Shown here: positions 34,477 through 43,565 of the stretch, one piece after another
Layout of the letters: every line of letters starts with the position of its first letter
Numbering within the stretch: position 1 is the stretch's first letter
NCBI RefSeq assembly: GCF_016907695.1
Contig: NZ_JAFBCK010000001.1
Location: forward strand, 2,721,001-2,785,000
Length of the DNA stretch: 64,000 nucleotides
Origin: Actinokineospora baliensis
Lineage (GTDB): Bacteria; Actinomycetota; Actinomycetes; Mycobacteriales; Pseudonocardiaceae
Direction of reading: 5' to 3'
Notes under the pieces: generated by a model
Told to the model about the DNA's origin: nothing
The model's input: the letters and a program-made list of their open reading frames with translations, nothing else
The model's database searches: none
Made by a program: the position numbers and the translations under genes

Positions 34477-36729
34477 GTGGGCGATGTTACGGACGAGCGG
34501 TCCTCGACCGCGCCGGGAGCCAGTGGCCCGGGTGGACGGACAACCCCCCGGGCGCGCGGACGTCTCAGTGGACGGTGGAGAGGAGGGCGGGCGTTGGGGT
34601 TCACCGATCGCGGCGACGCGCGGGACGCGCCGCACTCCGGCGTGCCACCGCTGTCCGCCGCGGAGTATTCCGGTGGGGACGCTGGGGGAGTCGGGGGTTC
34701 TGGCGGGTCTACCAGTCACGGCTGCGCATCGGGTTCTCCTGCGGGTCTTGGGCTCGCTGGGCATTCGGGGGACGAACTCGGGGTCACCAGTCGCGGGACA
34801 TCCGGGGCTCCTTCTTCTTCCGTTGTGGACGGTCTTGGTGCCGCTGGGCTCACCAGTCGCGAGAACGCATCCCGTACTCCTTCTGTTGATCACTCGGTGG
34901 TCGATGTGGACGGTCACGAAGCGCTCGGGTTCACCAGTCGCGGGACATCTGCGGCTCCTTCGGGGGCTGGCGGGGTAGTGGAGAACGGATCGGCGGTCAC
35001 CAGTCGCGAGAACGCACGGGAGGCTCCTTCGGGGGTGGTTGTCGGGTCGATGGGGGATGCTGTGGACGCATCGAGTGCCTGGGTCACCAGTCGCGGGAAC
35101 GCATCTGCCACGGCTCCTCTGGTCGAAGTGGACTCGGTCGGGCTGGACTCGGCGGGTGTCCCTGCCGATAGGTTGGACAGCGGGTCCGTCCCACCCGGGG
35201 ACGCTGGGCTCACCAATCACGCGACCGCATCGGACACACCTCCAAGGGGATCCACGCTGGACGAAACGCTCGACAGGTCGGAAGGTGACGCCGCGGCGGC
35301 TGATCGCAACCGTGGCGCCGCCGGTGCAGGCGCGCCTGAGTCGGCTCCGCGCGGGGGTTGGCCCCGTGCGGCCGGGCGGGCCCGCTCCCGCCGCGCGTGG
35401 ACGCGGCGACCGGGCAAGCTCCGGATCCGTTCACGGCTCAGTGTGACCGACTCGCTGCGCACTGAACACCCTTCGTCTCGGCGGTGGACGCGGTCGTGGG
35501 GACTGTGGACGCTGCCCGGGCCCGCCCTGCGCTATGTGATCATCTTCGAACTCCTCGCCGTCATCGCGGTCGTGTTCGCCTGCGTCACCGACGTGGCACC
35601 GACCACGGGGAACTGGCGCTCGTTCGCGGTCCTCGTCGGCGCGGGCGCGGTCCACCTGTGGCTGACCCGGCGCACCGAGGAGACCCGCCGCGACAGCGGC
35701 ACCGGCCCGCACATGGACACCAGCGTCGTGTGGATCCTGCCCGCGATGGTGCTGCTGCCCGCCTGGATGGCCGTGCTGTCGATGCTGCTGCTGCGCGTCC
35801 AGCTGTACCCGGTCGCCCGTCGGCCCCTCTACCGCTACACCTTCGGCACCGCGGGCATCCTGGTGGCCGCGCTGGGCTCCTTCGCCGTGGTCCGGCTGGC
35901 CGGTGTGGACGTGACCAGCGCGTTCGGCGCCAGGGAAGCCCTGGTGCTTGCCCTCGCCGGGCTCACCTACTTCGTGATCAACGCCATCGCCATCGGCGGG
36001 GTCATCGCGCTGTCCACACCGCAACCGACGTGGACGGTCGTCGTCGGCACCCGCCGCGACAACGCCATGGCCGCGCTGACCGTCTGCCTGGGTGCCCTGG
36101 CCGCGCTCGCCATCGCGCACGCCTGGCTGGCGCCGCTGTTCGTCGTCCCGCTGCTGTGCGCGCTGGACTGGGGCGCCCTGCAGATCGAGAACCTCCGCGG
36201 CGACGCCCGCACCGACCACAAGACCCAGCTGCTCAACAGCCGGGGCTGGCACGAGCAGGCGGGCCGCGAGCTGGCCAGGTCACGGCGGCTGCGCACCACC
36301 CTGGCCGTCGCGGTGCTCGACCTGGACCACTTCAAGCTCGTCAACGACACCTGGGGCCACCCGGCTGGCGACGCGGTGCTGCGCGCGGTCGGTCGGGTCC
36401 TGCGGGAAACCACCCGCCAAGGCGATGTCGTCGGCCGCTTCGGCGGTGAGGAGTTCGTGCTCCTGCTGCCCGACACCGACCTCGAGGGCGCCGCCCAGGT
36501 CGCCGAGCGCATCCGCCGCGGCGTGGCCGCCATGCAGGTGGCCGCGACCGACAAGCGCGGTCAGCCGGTCGTCATCAGCGGCCGCACCACCTCGATCGGG
36601 GTCACCGCGGCGACCGGCCAGGACCTCGACACGCTGCTGCGGCACGCCGACGCCGCCGTCTACGAGGCCAAGCACGGCGGCCGCAACCAGGTCCGAGTGG
36701 CCGATCTCACATCCGAGCTGCCCGCCTAG
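34477..36729 (+). CDS. Membrane GGDEF diguanylate cyclase with repetitive N-terminal region
   Basis: The C-terminal domain is a GGDEF cyclase: LDLDHFKLVNDTWGHPAGD and the active-site loop FGGEEFVLLLPD, so it should make c-di-GMP. No RxxD inhibitory site is evident just before the loop. Upstream are about six membrane helices starting at LRYVIIFELLAV. Before these, about 320 residues are low-complexity and carry seven or eight TSRGN/TSREN-type repeats spaced by multiples of three bases, which supports this frame being translated. The start is uncertain: GTG 34477 covers the repeats, while GTG 35443 would give a conventional 428-residue protein. Third-position G+C is low across the repeats. Confidence 0.75.
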   Translation: MGDVTDERSSTAPGASGPGGRTTPRARGRLSGRWRGGRALGFTDRGDARDAPHSGVPPLSAAEYSGGDAGGVGGSGGSTSHGCASGSPAGLGLAGHSGDELGVTSRGTSGAPSSSVVDGLGAAGLTSRENASRTPSVDHSVVDVDGHEALGFTSRGTSAAPSGAGGVVENGSAVTSRENAREAPSGVVVGSMGDAVDASSAWVTSRGNASATAPLVEVDSVGLDSAGVPADRLDSGSVPPGDAGLTNHATASDTPPRGSTLDETLDRSEGDAAAADRNRGAAGAGAPESAPRGGWPRAAGRARSRRAWTRRPGKLRIRSRLSVTDSLRTEHPSSRRWTRSWGLWTLPGPALRYVIIFELLAVIAVVFACVTDVAPTTGNWRSFAVLVGAGAVHLWLTRRTEETRRDSGTGPHMDTSVVWILPAMVLLPAWMAVLSMLLLRVQLYPVARRPLYRYTFGTAGILVAALGSFAVVRLAGVDVTSAFGAREALVLALAGLTYFVINAIAIGGVIALSTPQPTWTVVVGTRRDNAMAALTVCLGALAALAIAHAWLAPLFVVPLLCALDWGALQIENLRGDARTDHKTQLLNSRGWHEQAGRELARSRRLRTTLAVAVLDLDHFKLVNDTWGHPAGDAVLRAVGRVLRETTRQGDVVGRFGGEEFVLLLPDTDLEGAAQVAERIRRGVAAMQVAATDKRGQPVVISGRTTSIGVTAATGQDLDTLLRHADAAVYEAKHGGRNQVRVADLTSELPA
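34601..35235 (+). repeat. Degenerate in-frame repeats (TCACCAGTCGCGGGAAC-like)
   Basis: Copies of a roughly 22-base unit begin at 34601, about 34709, 34784, 34850, 34931, 34997, 35084 and 35210. Intervals are 108, 75, 66, 81, 66, 87 and 126 bases, all multiples of three. In the GGDEF frame they read TSRGT, TSREN or TSRGN. Intervening sequence is variable and Gly/Ser/Val-rich. They look like an expanded coding minisatellite rather than a CRISPR array. Confidence 0.75.
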
Positions 36730-36752
36730 TCCACCCAGTGGTCAGACCCGGC

Positions 36753-37907
36753 TCAGATCCGGCGCAGTGCGCTCGGGGTCAGCTCGGCCGGGGTGCGGTA
36801 CCCGGACAAGCCCAGGGTGAGGTCGAGGTCGGCGAGCAGACCGCGCACCGCGTGCCGGACACCCGCTTCCCCCGCCAGCGCCAGGCCGTAGACGTACGGG
36901 CGGCCCAAGAGGACGGCCTTGGCGCCGAGGGCCAGTGCCTTGAGGACATCGGCGCCGGTGCGGATGCCCGAGTCGAAGAGCACCTCCAGGCGGTCGCCGA
37001 CGGCTTGGGCGATCTCGGGCAGCGCGTCCAGCGCGGCCAACGCACCGTCGACCTGCCTGCCGCCGTGGTTGGACACGATGACCGCGTCCATCCCCGCGTC
37101 CGCGGCTCGGCGGGCGTCGTCGACGTGCTGGATGCCCTTGAGCGCGATGGGGCCGTCCCAGTGCTCGCGCAGGAACGGCAGTTGGTCCCACCGCTTGTCG
37201 GTGCCGGTGAACAGCGACACCCAGCGCAGGATCGCCATGGGCTGGTCTTCCTCGGGGGACTTCTCGAGCCCCGCGAGGAACACCGGGTCGGTGAAGGCGT
37301 TGGCGACGCCCGAGGCGCGCAGGAACGGCAGGTACGCCTGGTCGAGGTCGCGGGGCCGCCAAGCCAGGGTCCACGTGTCGAGGGTGACCACGAGCGCGGT
37401 GTACCCGGCGGCCTTCGCGCGGCGCAGGAGGCTGGCGCAGACCTCGGGGTCGTTGGGCCAGTAGAGCTGGAACCAGCGCGGGCCGCCCGCGGCGGCGACC
37501 TCTTCCAGCGGGTACGACGACGCCGTCGAGAGCACGATCGGCACGTCCAGCGCGGCCGCCGCGCGGGCGGTCGCCAGCTCACCCTCGGGGTGCACGATCG
37601 ACTGGACGCCGACCGGGGCCAGCAGCACCGGCGCGGGCACCGCGGTGCCCAGGACCGTGGTGGACAGGTCGCGGGTGGTGGCGTCGGTCAGCATCCGGGG
37701 CACGATCCGCCACCGGGAGAACGCCTCCCGGTTGGCCCGCACGGTGTCCCCGGACCCCGCGCCGCCCGCCACGTAGCCAAACGGGCCAGGGGCCATCTCG
37801 GCCTCGGCAAGGGCTTCGACCCTGGTCGCGTCGGTGGTGAACGGCGGCACCTGGTCGGCGAGGCCCTGGAGGTAGATCTCGTTCTGGTACTGCGCGTGCC
37901 CTGCCAT
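36753..37907 (-). CDS. FMN-dependent alpha-hydroxy-acid oxidising enzyme (lactate 2-monooxygenase-like)
   Basis: The 384-residue enzyme belongs to the lactate oxidase/glycolate oxidase family. It shows PFGYVAGGAGSGDTVRAN, LLAPVGVQ, LSTASS, WFQLYWP, the ALKGIQ strand with the FMN lysine, the active-site SNHGGRQ (catalytic His and Arg) and FDSGIRTGADV for FMN phosphate. Sequence and length fit lactate 2-monooxygenase, but related mandelate or other hydroxyacid oxidases remain possible. I chose ATG 37907 because GAGGG lies just upstream; a GTG four codons earlier lacks a site. Confidence 0.88.
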   Translation of the reverse strand: MAGHAQYQNEIYLQGLADQVPPFTTDATRVEALAEAEMAPGPFGYVAGGAGSGDTVRANREAFSRWRIVPRMLTDATTRDLSTTVLGTAVPAPVLLAPVGVQSIVHPEGELATARAAAALDVPIVLSTASSYPLEEVAAAGGPRWFQLYWPNDPEVCASLLRRAKAAGYTALVVTLDTWTLAWRPRDLDQAYLPFLRASGVANAFTDPVFLAGLEKSPEEDQPMAILRWVSLFTGTDKRWDQLPFLREHWDGPIALKGIQHVDDARRAADAGMDAVIVSNHGGRQVDGALAALDALPEIAQAVGDRLEVLFDSGIRTGADVLKALALGAKAVLLGRPYVYGLALAGEAGVRHAVRGLLADLDLTLGLSGYRTPAELTPSALRRI

Positions 37908-37970
37908 CGCCACCCTCACCGTCCGGGGTCGTCCGAGCGCGGTGAGTCTGGCACCGCGCTCGGCCAGGCG

Positions 37971-38420
37971 CTAGCGCGGCGGCCCGAAACCCTGCGGCGG
38001 CTGACCCTGCGCGGGCGGCGGGAAGCCGGGCTGCGCGGGCGGGAAACCCGGCTGGGCGGGGTAACCGGGCTGGGCCTGGTAGCCGGGCTGCTGCTGGGCG
38101 GGGAAGCCGGGCTGGGCCGGGTAGCCACCCTGGACCTGCTGCTGCGCGGGGTAACCCGGCTGCTGCTGGAAGCCCTGCTGCTGCGGGGCGTAGGAGTGGC
38201 CTGGCGGCGGCGGGAGGACCTGGGGCTGCTGCTCGTCGGACTTGTCCCTGCTGAACAGGGTCGCCAGCAGCAGCAACAGCAGGCCGAGCGCACCGATGCC
38301 CAGGCCCGCGCCCGGCTGGTACGAGTCGGCCCAGGAGACGATGCGGAACTGGATGTCGGTGAAGCTGAGCAACGCCGAACCGAAACCGTAGACCATGAGC
38401 AGAGCGGCTAAACCACGCAC
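37971..38420 (-). CDS. Membrane protein with Gln/Pro-rich PGYPAQ repeat tail
   Basis: The 149-residue protein has two hydrophobic helices (about 1-20 and 41-57), then a disordered cytoplasmic or surface tail built from PGYPAQ, PGFPAQ and QQQ units to the end. Such tails often mediate clustering or protein contacts at the septum or pole. GTG 38420 follows AGGGGAA. It lies 63 bases upstream of the hydroxyacid oxidase on the same strand and 78 bases downstream of the TPR protein. The function is unknown. Confidence 0.72.
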   Translation of the reverse strand: MRGLAALLMVYGFGSALLSFTDIQFRIVSWADSYQPGAGLGIGALGLLLLLLATLFSRDKSDEQQPQVLPPPPGHSYAPQQQGFQQQPGYPAQQQVQGGYPAQPGFPAQQQPGYQAQPGYPAQPGFPPAQPGFPPPAQGQPPQGFGPPR

Positions 38421-38498
38421 GACATTCCCCTAGTGACGCCGGGGAAATCCGCTGCGACCCCCGCACGCGGTTCCCCATCGAAAACTGACCCGCGCACC

Positions 38499-39980
38499 TT
38501 ATCGGGAGGCGATCCGTATTCGCCAGAGGCCAAACCACGACACCGCGGACGCGGCGAGACCGAGCACCAGCGCGGGGACCAGCAGGTCGGTGTCGAGCAG
38601 GCCGAACGCCAGCGTGAGCGTCCACACACCCAGCATGAGCAGGCCGGACAGCAGCAGGACGGCGCCAGCGGCGATGAGCGGGACCCGGTTGGCGAGCTCG
38701 CGCGGGGTGGGCCGCTCGGCGGCCGGAATGGCGCGGTAACCAAAAGCGGTGGTTCCGGTGACGAACAGCAATAACGCGAGCGCGAACCACACCAGCAGCG
38801 GGCTCGGCAGCGGCATTCCCGCCACCAATAGGACAAATCCCCCAATGGTCAGCCAGCCCGCGGCCCGGCGCAGGATCAGCCACAGCGACACCCGGCGGGA
38901 GCGGGTGAACGCGACCTGCTCCGCGGTGGCGGTCGCGCCGGGAGGCACCGGGTGGCCCTGGTGCGGCGGGGTGGCTACCGCGGAGTCGTCGGAGATCGGG
39001 AGTTCCCTGGTGCGCTTGCGCGGGCGGCGGGTGCCGTTGACCGGCTTCACCAGCGTGACCGGAGCGGCGAGCGGGTCGGGTCGCACCGGGACGGGCTCCG
39101 GCTCGGCGACGACCTGGATGATCGGCTCGATCTCCGCGTCGTCCGGCTTGGCGGGCACCGGCCACACCGCCGACATCCGCTGCCGCCACTCGGACTCGAC
39201 CGTCCACGGCGGCGGCTCCAGCGCCTCCGGCCGCAGGTCGTCCACGGCGGACTCCGCCGGGTGCGGCTCGACCGCCGGTGGCTCGACGACGATGGACTCC
39301 ACGATGACGGGCTCGACGACAACCGGCTCGGCGGTCGGTCGCGCGGGGGGTTCCACGTAGTCCCCGGTGCCGTTGGCGAGCCTGCGGGCGAACCCGCCGG
39401 TGGCCGAGACGGTCCGCCGGGTCGGGATCTGGGGCAGCTCGTCGAGCTTGGTGATGACCTCGGCGTTGCCGGGGTCGAGCAGCAGCGCGTCGGTGTAGGC
39501 GCGGCGGGCGAGTTCGGTGTCGTTGGCGCGCGCGGCCGCGATGCCCAGCACCTCGTGCACCCTGGGCACCTCCGGTGCGGCGTCCACCGCGCGCAGCGCG
39601 ATCCGCAGCGACTCCTCCGGCTCGGACGGGCCGAGTACCTCCGAGAGGGTGACCAGCGAGCGCCAATCGCCCGGGTCGCGCCGCGCGGCCTCGCGCGCGG
39701 ACACCACGGCCTCGTCGTGGCGGCCCATCTCGGCCAGCGACAGGCTGGCCAGCCGGTGCGCCCAGGACCGTTCGCCCAGCGTGATGGCGCGCTTGGCGGC
39801 GTCGAGGCACAGTTGGTAGTCGCCCGCGTCCAGCAGCGCGGCGGCCAGCCTGCACCACGCCTCGGAGTGGTCCGGGTGGGTCACCAGCAGCGGTCGCAGC
39901 AGCTCGACGGCCGCCTCGGGGCGTCCGGCGGCGGTCAGCCGCGCGGCGTCGACGAGCACCGCGTCGATCGACTCGGCCAT
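38499..39980 (-). CDS. TPR-containing membrane protein
   Basis: The 493-residue product has an N-terminal run of tetratricopeptide repeats (about 1-175, such as AVELLRPLLVTHPDHSEAWCRLAAALLDAGDY). A long Pro/Glu/Val-rich linker follows with VVEPVIVESIVVEPP repeats, and then four C-terminal membrane helices (about 375-480). ATG 39980 has GGGAGGG nine bases upstream. The layout suggests a membrane-tethered scaffold with cytoplasmic TPRs. It is divergent from the Bcr/CflA exporter. No specific function can be assigned. Confidence 0.8.
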   Translation of the reverse strand: MAESIDAVLVDAARLTAAGRPEAAVELLRPLLVTHPDHSEAWCRLAAALLDAGDYQLCLDAAKRAITLGERSWAHRLASLSLAEMGRHDEAVVSAREAARRDPGDWRSLVTLSEVLGPSEPEESLRIALRAVDAAPEVPRVHEVLGIAAARANDTELARRAYTDALLLDPGNAEVITKLDELPQIPTRRTVSATGGFARRLANGTGDYVEPPARPTAEPVVVEPVIVESIVVEPPAVEPHPAESAVDDLRPEALEPPPWTVESEWRQRMSAVWPVPAKPDDAEIEPIIQVVAEPEPVPVRPDPLAAPVTLVKPVNGTRRPRKRTRELPISDDSAVATPPHQGHPVPPGATATAEQVAFTRSRRVSLWLILRRAAGWLTIGGFVLLVAGMPLPSPLLVWFALALLLFVTGTTAFGYRAIPAAERPTPRELANRVPLIAAGAVLLLSGLLMLGVWTLTLAFGLLDTDLLVPALVLGLAASAVSWFGLWRIRIASR

Positions 39981-40231
39981 GGCACCCTCCCGATCCTGGG
40001 GCCTCCAGTGTGTCAAGCCACCGGTCGGATCAGCGGCGACGCGCGCGGACCGGTCACGAATGGCGACACCAGTGTCCTCCGCCCAGGTGACTAATTCACC
40101 CGTTTACCGCCAACCACACCCGAGTGGCCGCATCCGCTCACCCGCACGCGTGACTACGCACCGCCACGTGGTGTTCGTCCTATCGGCCCACCTTTCGCTC
40201 CCGGATCGGCCATGCGGGTTCCTAGACTCGG

Positions 40232-41575
40232 GTGGTGTCCGCCCAGCCGCCGATCTCCCGGGTCCGCCTCGCGCTCATCCTGGGCGGTCTGTCGGCGTTC
40301 GGCCCGCTCTCGATCGACATGTACCTGCCCGCCTTCCCCGAGCTCGCGACCAGCCTGGGCACCGGTGCGGCGCAGGTGCAGCTGACCCTGACCACGTTCA
40401 TGATCGGTCTCGCGGTCGGCCAGGTGGTGGCCGGGCCGCTGTCGGACTCGCTGGGCAGGCGCGGGCCGCTGCTGGTCGGCCTCGGCCTGTACGTGGTCAG
40501 CTCCCTGGTGTGCGCCGTCGCCCCTTCGGTGTACGCCCTGGTGGCGTTGCGGTTCGCGCAGGGTGTCGCCGCGGCGGCGGGCGTGGTGATCGCCAGGGCC
40601 GCGGTGCGCGACGTGTTCTCCGGCGCCGCGATGGCCCGCTTCTTCTCGGCGTTGATGCTGGTCAACGGGCTGGGCCCGCTGCTGGCACCGGTCATCGGCG
40701 GGCAGGTGCTGCGCTGGACGTCGTGGTCGGGGATCTTCGTGGTGCTCGCCTGCTTCGGCGCGGTGCTGCTGGTCGCGACCCCGCTGTGGCTGCCGGAGAC
40801 GCTGCCGAGGGACCACCGCGGCCCGGCGCGGCTGGGGCGCACGCTGCGCACCTTCGTCCGGATCGGGTCCGACCGCACGTTCGTGGCCTACGCCGTGTCG
40901 GCCGGGTGCGTGCTCGCGTCGATGTTCGCCTACATCGCCGGGTCGTCGTTCGTGCTGCAGGACATCCACGGGCTCGACCCGCGCCAGTACAGCCTGGTGT
41001 TCGCGGCGAACGCGCTGGGGATCATGCTCGTCTCCCAGTTGAACTCCCTGCTGCTGCGCTGGGTCCAGCCGCGCGCGCTGCTGGTGGCCGGGCTGGTCGT
41101 CGGCGCGGTCGGCGGGCTCGGGGTGCTGGTCGCGGTCGCCGCGGACCTCGGGCTGTGGTGGCTGCTGGTGACCCTGTTCGTGTCGGTGGCCAGCGTGGGC
41201 ATGATCAGTCCGAACTCGACGGCGCTGGCGCTGGCCGAGCACGGGCGCGACGCGGGGGCGGCGTCGGCGCTGATCGGGGTCCTGCAGTTCGTGATCGGCG
41301 GCGTCGCCTCGCCGCTGGTCGGGCTGGGCGGCGGGCACACCGCGCTGCCGATGGCCATCGTGATCGCCGTGCTGTCGGTCGGCGGGATCGCGACGTTCGC
41401 GCTGATGCGGCCGTCAGCGCCGCAGCCCGCGCCAGAGCGGGCGGACGAGGGCAGTGGCGAGGACGGGGAGGGGGCGCTCGGGCCGGGTCCTGGCCTCGGG
41501 GGCGGACTCGCCGGTGAGCCGGTAGGCGATGTTGAGGACTTGGCGCGCCAGGCCGGGTGCGACCACCCGAAGTAG
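40232..41575 (+). CDS. Bcr/CflA family multidrug MFS exporter
   Basis: The 447-residue transporter has 12 predicted helices and the family start LALILGGLSAFGPLSIDMYLPAFP, including the acidic DMYLP motif in helix 1 typical of Bcr/CflA drug exporters. The motif-A loop is SDSLGRRGPLL. Helix 12 ends near residue 395. About 54 further low-complexity residues (Gly, Pro, Glu) are antisense to the 3' end of the acyl-CoA reductase gene. The start is GTG 40232 or the next GTG at 40235. Confidence 0.9.
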   Translation: MVSAQPPISRVRLALILGGLSAFGPLSIDMYLPAFPELATSLGTGAAQVQLTLTTFMIGLAVGQVVAGPLSDSLGRRGPLLVGLGLYVVSSLVCAVAPSVYALVALRFAQGVAAAAGVVIARAAVRDVFSGAAMARFFSALMLVNGLGPLLAPVIGGQVLRWTSWSGIFVVLACFGAVLLVATPLWLPETLPRDHRGPARLGRTLRTFVRIGSDRTFVAYAVSAGCVLASMFAYIAGSSFVLQDIHGLDPRQYSLVFAANALGIMLVSQLNSLLLRWVQPRALLVAGLVVGAVGGLGVLVAVAADLGLWWLLVTLFVSVASVGMISPNSTALALAEHGRDAGAASALIGVLQFVIGGVASPLVGLGGGHTALPMAIVIAVLSVGGIATFALMRPSAPQPAPERADEGSGEDGEGALGPGPGLGGGLAGEPVGDVEDLARQAGCDHPK

Positions 41576-43315
41576 CTCCATCGCCAGCCCCTCGGGCCGT
41601 TGGACGACCTCTGCCTCGTTGGTCAAGGCTCGCACTACGAGTTTCGCGGCGGTCTTGGGCGAAGTGGCGGGGACGCCCTTATAGGCGTCAGTGGCACCAA
41701 TCATCGGCGTGCGGACCAATGGCATCCGGACGGCGCATACGGTCACGCCGTCCGTGAGCAGCTCGCGACCTGCCGCGCGGCCGAAGGCTTCAAGGGCTGC
41801 CTTTGACGCCAGGTATGCGGAGAAGCGTGGAGTGTCTGTCTGTAGGCCCATCGTGGTGACGTTGACGATCCGGCCGAAGCCTCTTGCGCGCATTCCGGGG
41901 AGGAGGCCCAGCGTGAGGCGTAGTGGCGCGAAGTAGTTCAGGGCCATGGTGCGTTCGTAGTCATGAAGCCGGTCGACGGACAGGTGGACCGCGCGGCGGA
42001 TGGACCTACCCGCGTTGTTGACCAGCATGTCGACAACGCCGAGTTCCTTGACCAACGCGTCGACGGCGTCGGAGTCGGTCAGGTCGCACGGGTGCGTGGA
42101 CGCCGTGCCCCCTGCTCGTTCGATCTCTTCACGTACCTCTTCGAGCTCAGCTTGTCTGCGGGCGACGAGGAGGACCGTTGCTCCACGGTCGCCGAGCATC
42201 AGCGCGGTTTCCCGGCCGATACCGCTGGAGGCCCCGGTGACGACGATCCGCCTGCCGCGCAAGGAGCTAGCCTGGTGCCGCTCCGGATCCAGGTGCTTCG
42301 ACCAGTAGCTCACCAGGACGTCGGCGTAGGTGGCGAAGTCCGGGAGCGTGATCCCGTCAAGGGCCTCGACGGTCGCCGTGGAGTCGAACACCGTTGGCAG
42401 ATCCATGTGCGGCAAGACCTCTCCCGGCACGCCTAGCTCGTTCAAGACGGCGGCGGGGACAGGGCGCACTGCGCGAACCTTGGGCAGTGTGATGGGCAGG
42501 GTTGCCCGGATCTGTGGCGCGCCAATGGCTTTCGCGAGCGCGTTGAAGACATCGGCGACAGGCTGCTTACCGTTGTGCGTGAGGTGATAGGTCGAGCCCG
42601 AAGGCGCGTCCGCATGCATGAGGTGCACCATGGCGTCCACGACGTAGTCGACCGGGACGACGTTAGTACCGCCCAGATCCGGTAGTACCAACGGCAACGC
42701 CCTAGGCAGCCGGGCGAGGCGTGTCAAGGCGGGAAGGAAGTAATAGAGGCCGTCGACCTTGTCCATCTCACCTGTGCGAGAGTCGCCGACCACGGCTGCA
42801 GGCCGGTAGACGCGGTATGGCACCCGGTCCTGCTCGCGCACTAGACGCTCGGCTGCGAACTTCGTCGCGTGGTAGGGCGAGTGGTGCCGTTGTCCGAGGT
42901 CGAAGTCGCGTTCGGTGAAGCGCCCCCGGTGGTCACCCGCCACCGCGATCGACGACACGTGGTGGAACACCCCAGCACCGACCGCCGCCGCGAACTCCAG
43001 CGCGTGCCGCGTACCCGCCACGTTGGCGCGCTCGTTGTCCTCGGCGGGCGCGGTGAAGTCGTACACCGCGCCCAAGTGCACGACCTGGTCGACCGCGTGC
43101 GGGAGATCCACCCCGAGACCGGCCTCAGCGAGATCACCGACGACCGGCACGACCAGGTCCGACCGCCCCCACCGCGTCGAGGCTTCGGCGAAGCGGTCCA
43201 TCGAGCGCTGCCGCACGAGCACGTACACCGCGCTCGTGCCCGCCCGCGCGACGAGCCGTTCGACCAGCCTGCGGCCGAGGAACCCAGTAGCCCCGGTGAC
43301 GAAGTAGGTTGCCAC
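41414..43315 (-). CDS. Two-domain fatty acyl-CoA reductase (AcrA1/Maqu_2507-like)
   Basis: The 633-residue protein fuses an extended SDR (FVTGATGFLGRRL, with YHATK; about 1-350) to a classical SDR (VVTGASSGIGRETAL, NNAG, YLASK; about 355-600). This arrangement matches mycobacterial AcrA1 and Marinobacter fatty acyl-CoA reductases that reduce acyl-CoA to aldehyde and then alcohol. GTG 43315 follows GGGAGGCAGC; ATG 43327 is an alternative. A short palindrome just upstream may be an operator. It likely makes fatty alcohols or wax-ester precursors; this is an inference from the family. Its 3' end overlaps the MFS gene by 162 bases. Confidence 0.83.
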   Translation of the reverse strand: MATYFVTGATGFLGRRLVERLVARAGTSAVYVLVRQRSMDRFAEASTRWGRSDLVVPVVGDLAEAGLGVDLPHAVDQVVHLGAVYDFTAPAEDNERANVAGTRHALEFAAAVGAGVFHHVSSIAVAGDHRGRFTERDFDLGQRHHSPYHATKFAAERLVREQDRVPYRVYRPAAVVGDSRTGEMDKVDGLYYFLPALTRLARLPRALPLVLPDLGGTNVVPVDYVVDAMVHLMHADAPSGSTYHLTHNGKQPVADVFNALAKAIGAPQIRATLPITLPKVRAVRPVPAAVLNELGVPGEVLPHMDLPTVFDSTATVEALDGITLPDFATYADVLVSYWSKHLDPERHQASSLRGRRIVVTGASSGIGRETALMLGDRGATVLLVARRQAELEEVREEIERAGGTASTHPCDLTDSDAVDALVKELGVVDMLVNNAGRSIRRAVHLSVDRLHDYERTMALNYFAPLRLTLGLLPGMRARGFGRIVNVTTMGLQTDTPRFSAYLASKAALEAFGRAAGRELLTDGVTVCAVRMPLVRTPMIGATDAYKGVPATSPKTAAKLVVRALTNEAEVVQRPEGLAMELLRVVAPGLARQVLNIAYRLTGESAPEARTRPERPLPVLATALVRPLWRGLRR

Positions 43316-43335
43316 GCTGCCTCCCATGACGGTAC

Positions 43336-43349
43336 CTACTCCAGAGTAG
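43336..43349 (-). promoter_or_regulatory. Palindrome upstream of the acyl-CoA reductase gene
   Basis: CTACTC and GAGTAG are perfect inverted arms separated by CA, ending 9 bases upstream of ATG 43327 and 21 bases upstream of the chosen GTG. The TACT...AGTA half-sites resemble those in the monooxygenase/TetR intergenic region. A TetR-type operator is plausible but unproven. Confidence 0.4.
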
Positions 43350-43565
43350 CTACCCCAGCTCCTCCCCGTCGACCGTGGCGTCCACCACCGCGTCCCGCAG
43401 CGCCGCCCGCAACCGCCCGATGTCCAACGGCGAGAAGATCGCCGTTTCCCCCGGCGGGGCCACCAGCACCACCCGCCCCCCGCGCACGAACACCGTCACA
43501 TCCCGCCTCCGCCCCGCGATGTCGCGACAGCTGACCGACCACTCCCTGTGGCTGTTCACCCGCAC
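43350..43565 (-). CDS. 71-residue conserved-looking hypothetical protein
   Basis: The protein (start GTG 43565, or GTG 43559 with better spacing from GGAGGGG) reads VNSHREWSVSCRDIAGRRRDVTVFVRGGRVVLVAPPG and is predicted to form a small beta-sheet with a C-terminal helix (RLRAALRDAVVDATV). It ends one base before the reductase upstream palindrome, so it may be transcribed with that gene. No function is known to me. Confidence 0.65.
   Translation of the reverse strand: MRVNSHREWSVSCRDIAGRRRDVTVFVRGGRVVLVAPPGETAIFSPLDIGRLRAALRDAVVDATVDGEELG

Noticed and set aside
34183..35220. Minus-strand frame with repeated ATGDP/ATGEP motifs
   Set aside because: It is the complement of the GGDEF repeat region and also crosses the SDR 3' end; plus-strand continuity with a real domain favours the plus frame.
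34680..35240. CRISPR-like array of 22-base repeats
   Set aside because: Repeats are degenerate, intervals vary from 66 to 126 bases, no cas genes are nearby, and the spacing is always divisible by three, which fits a coding minisatellite.
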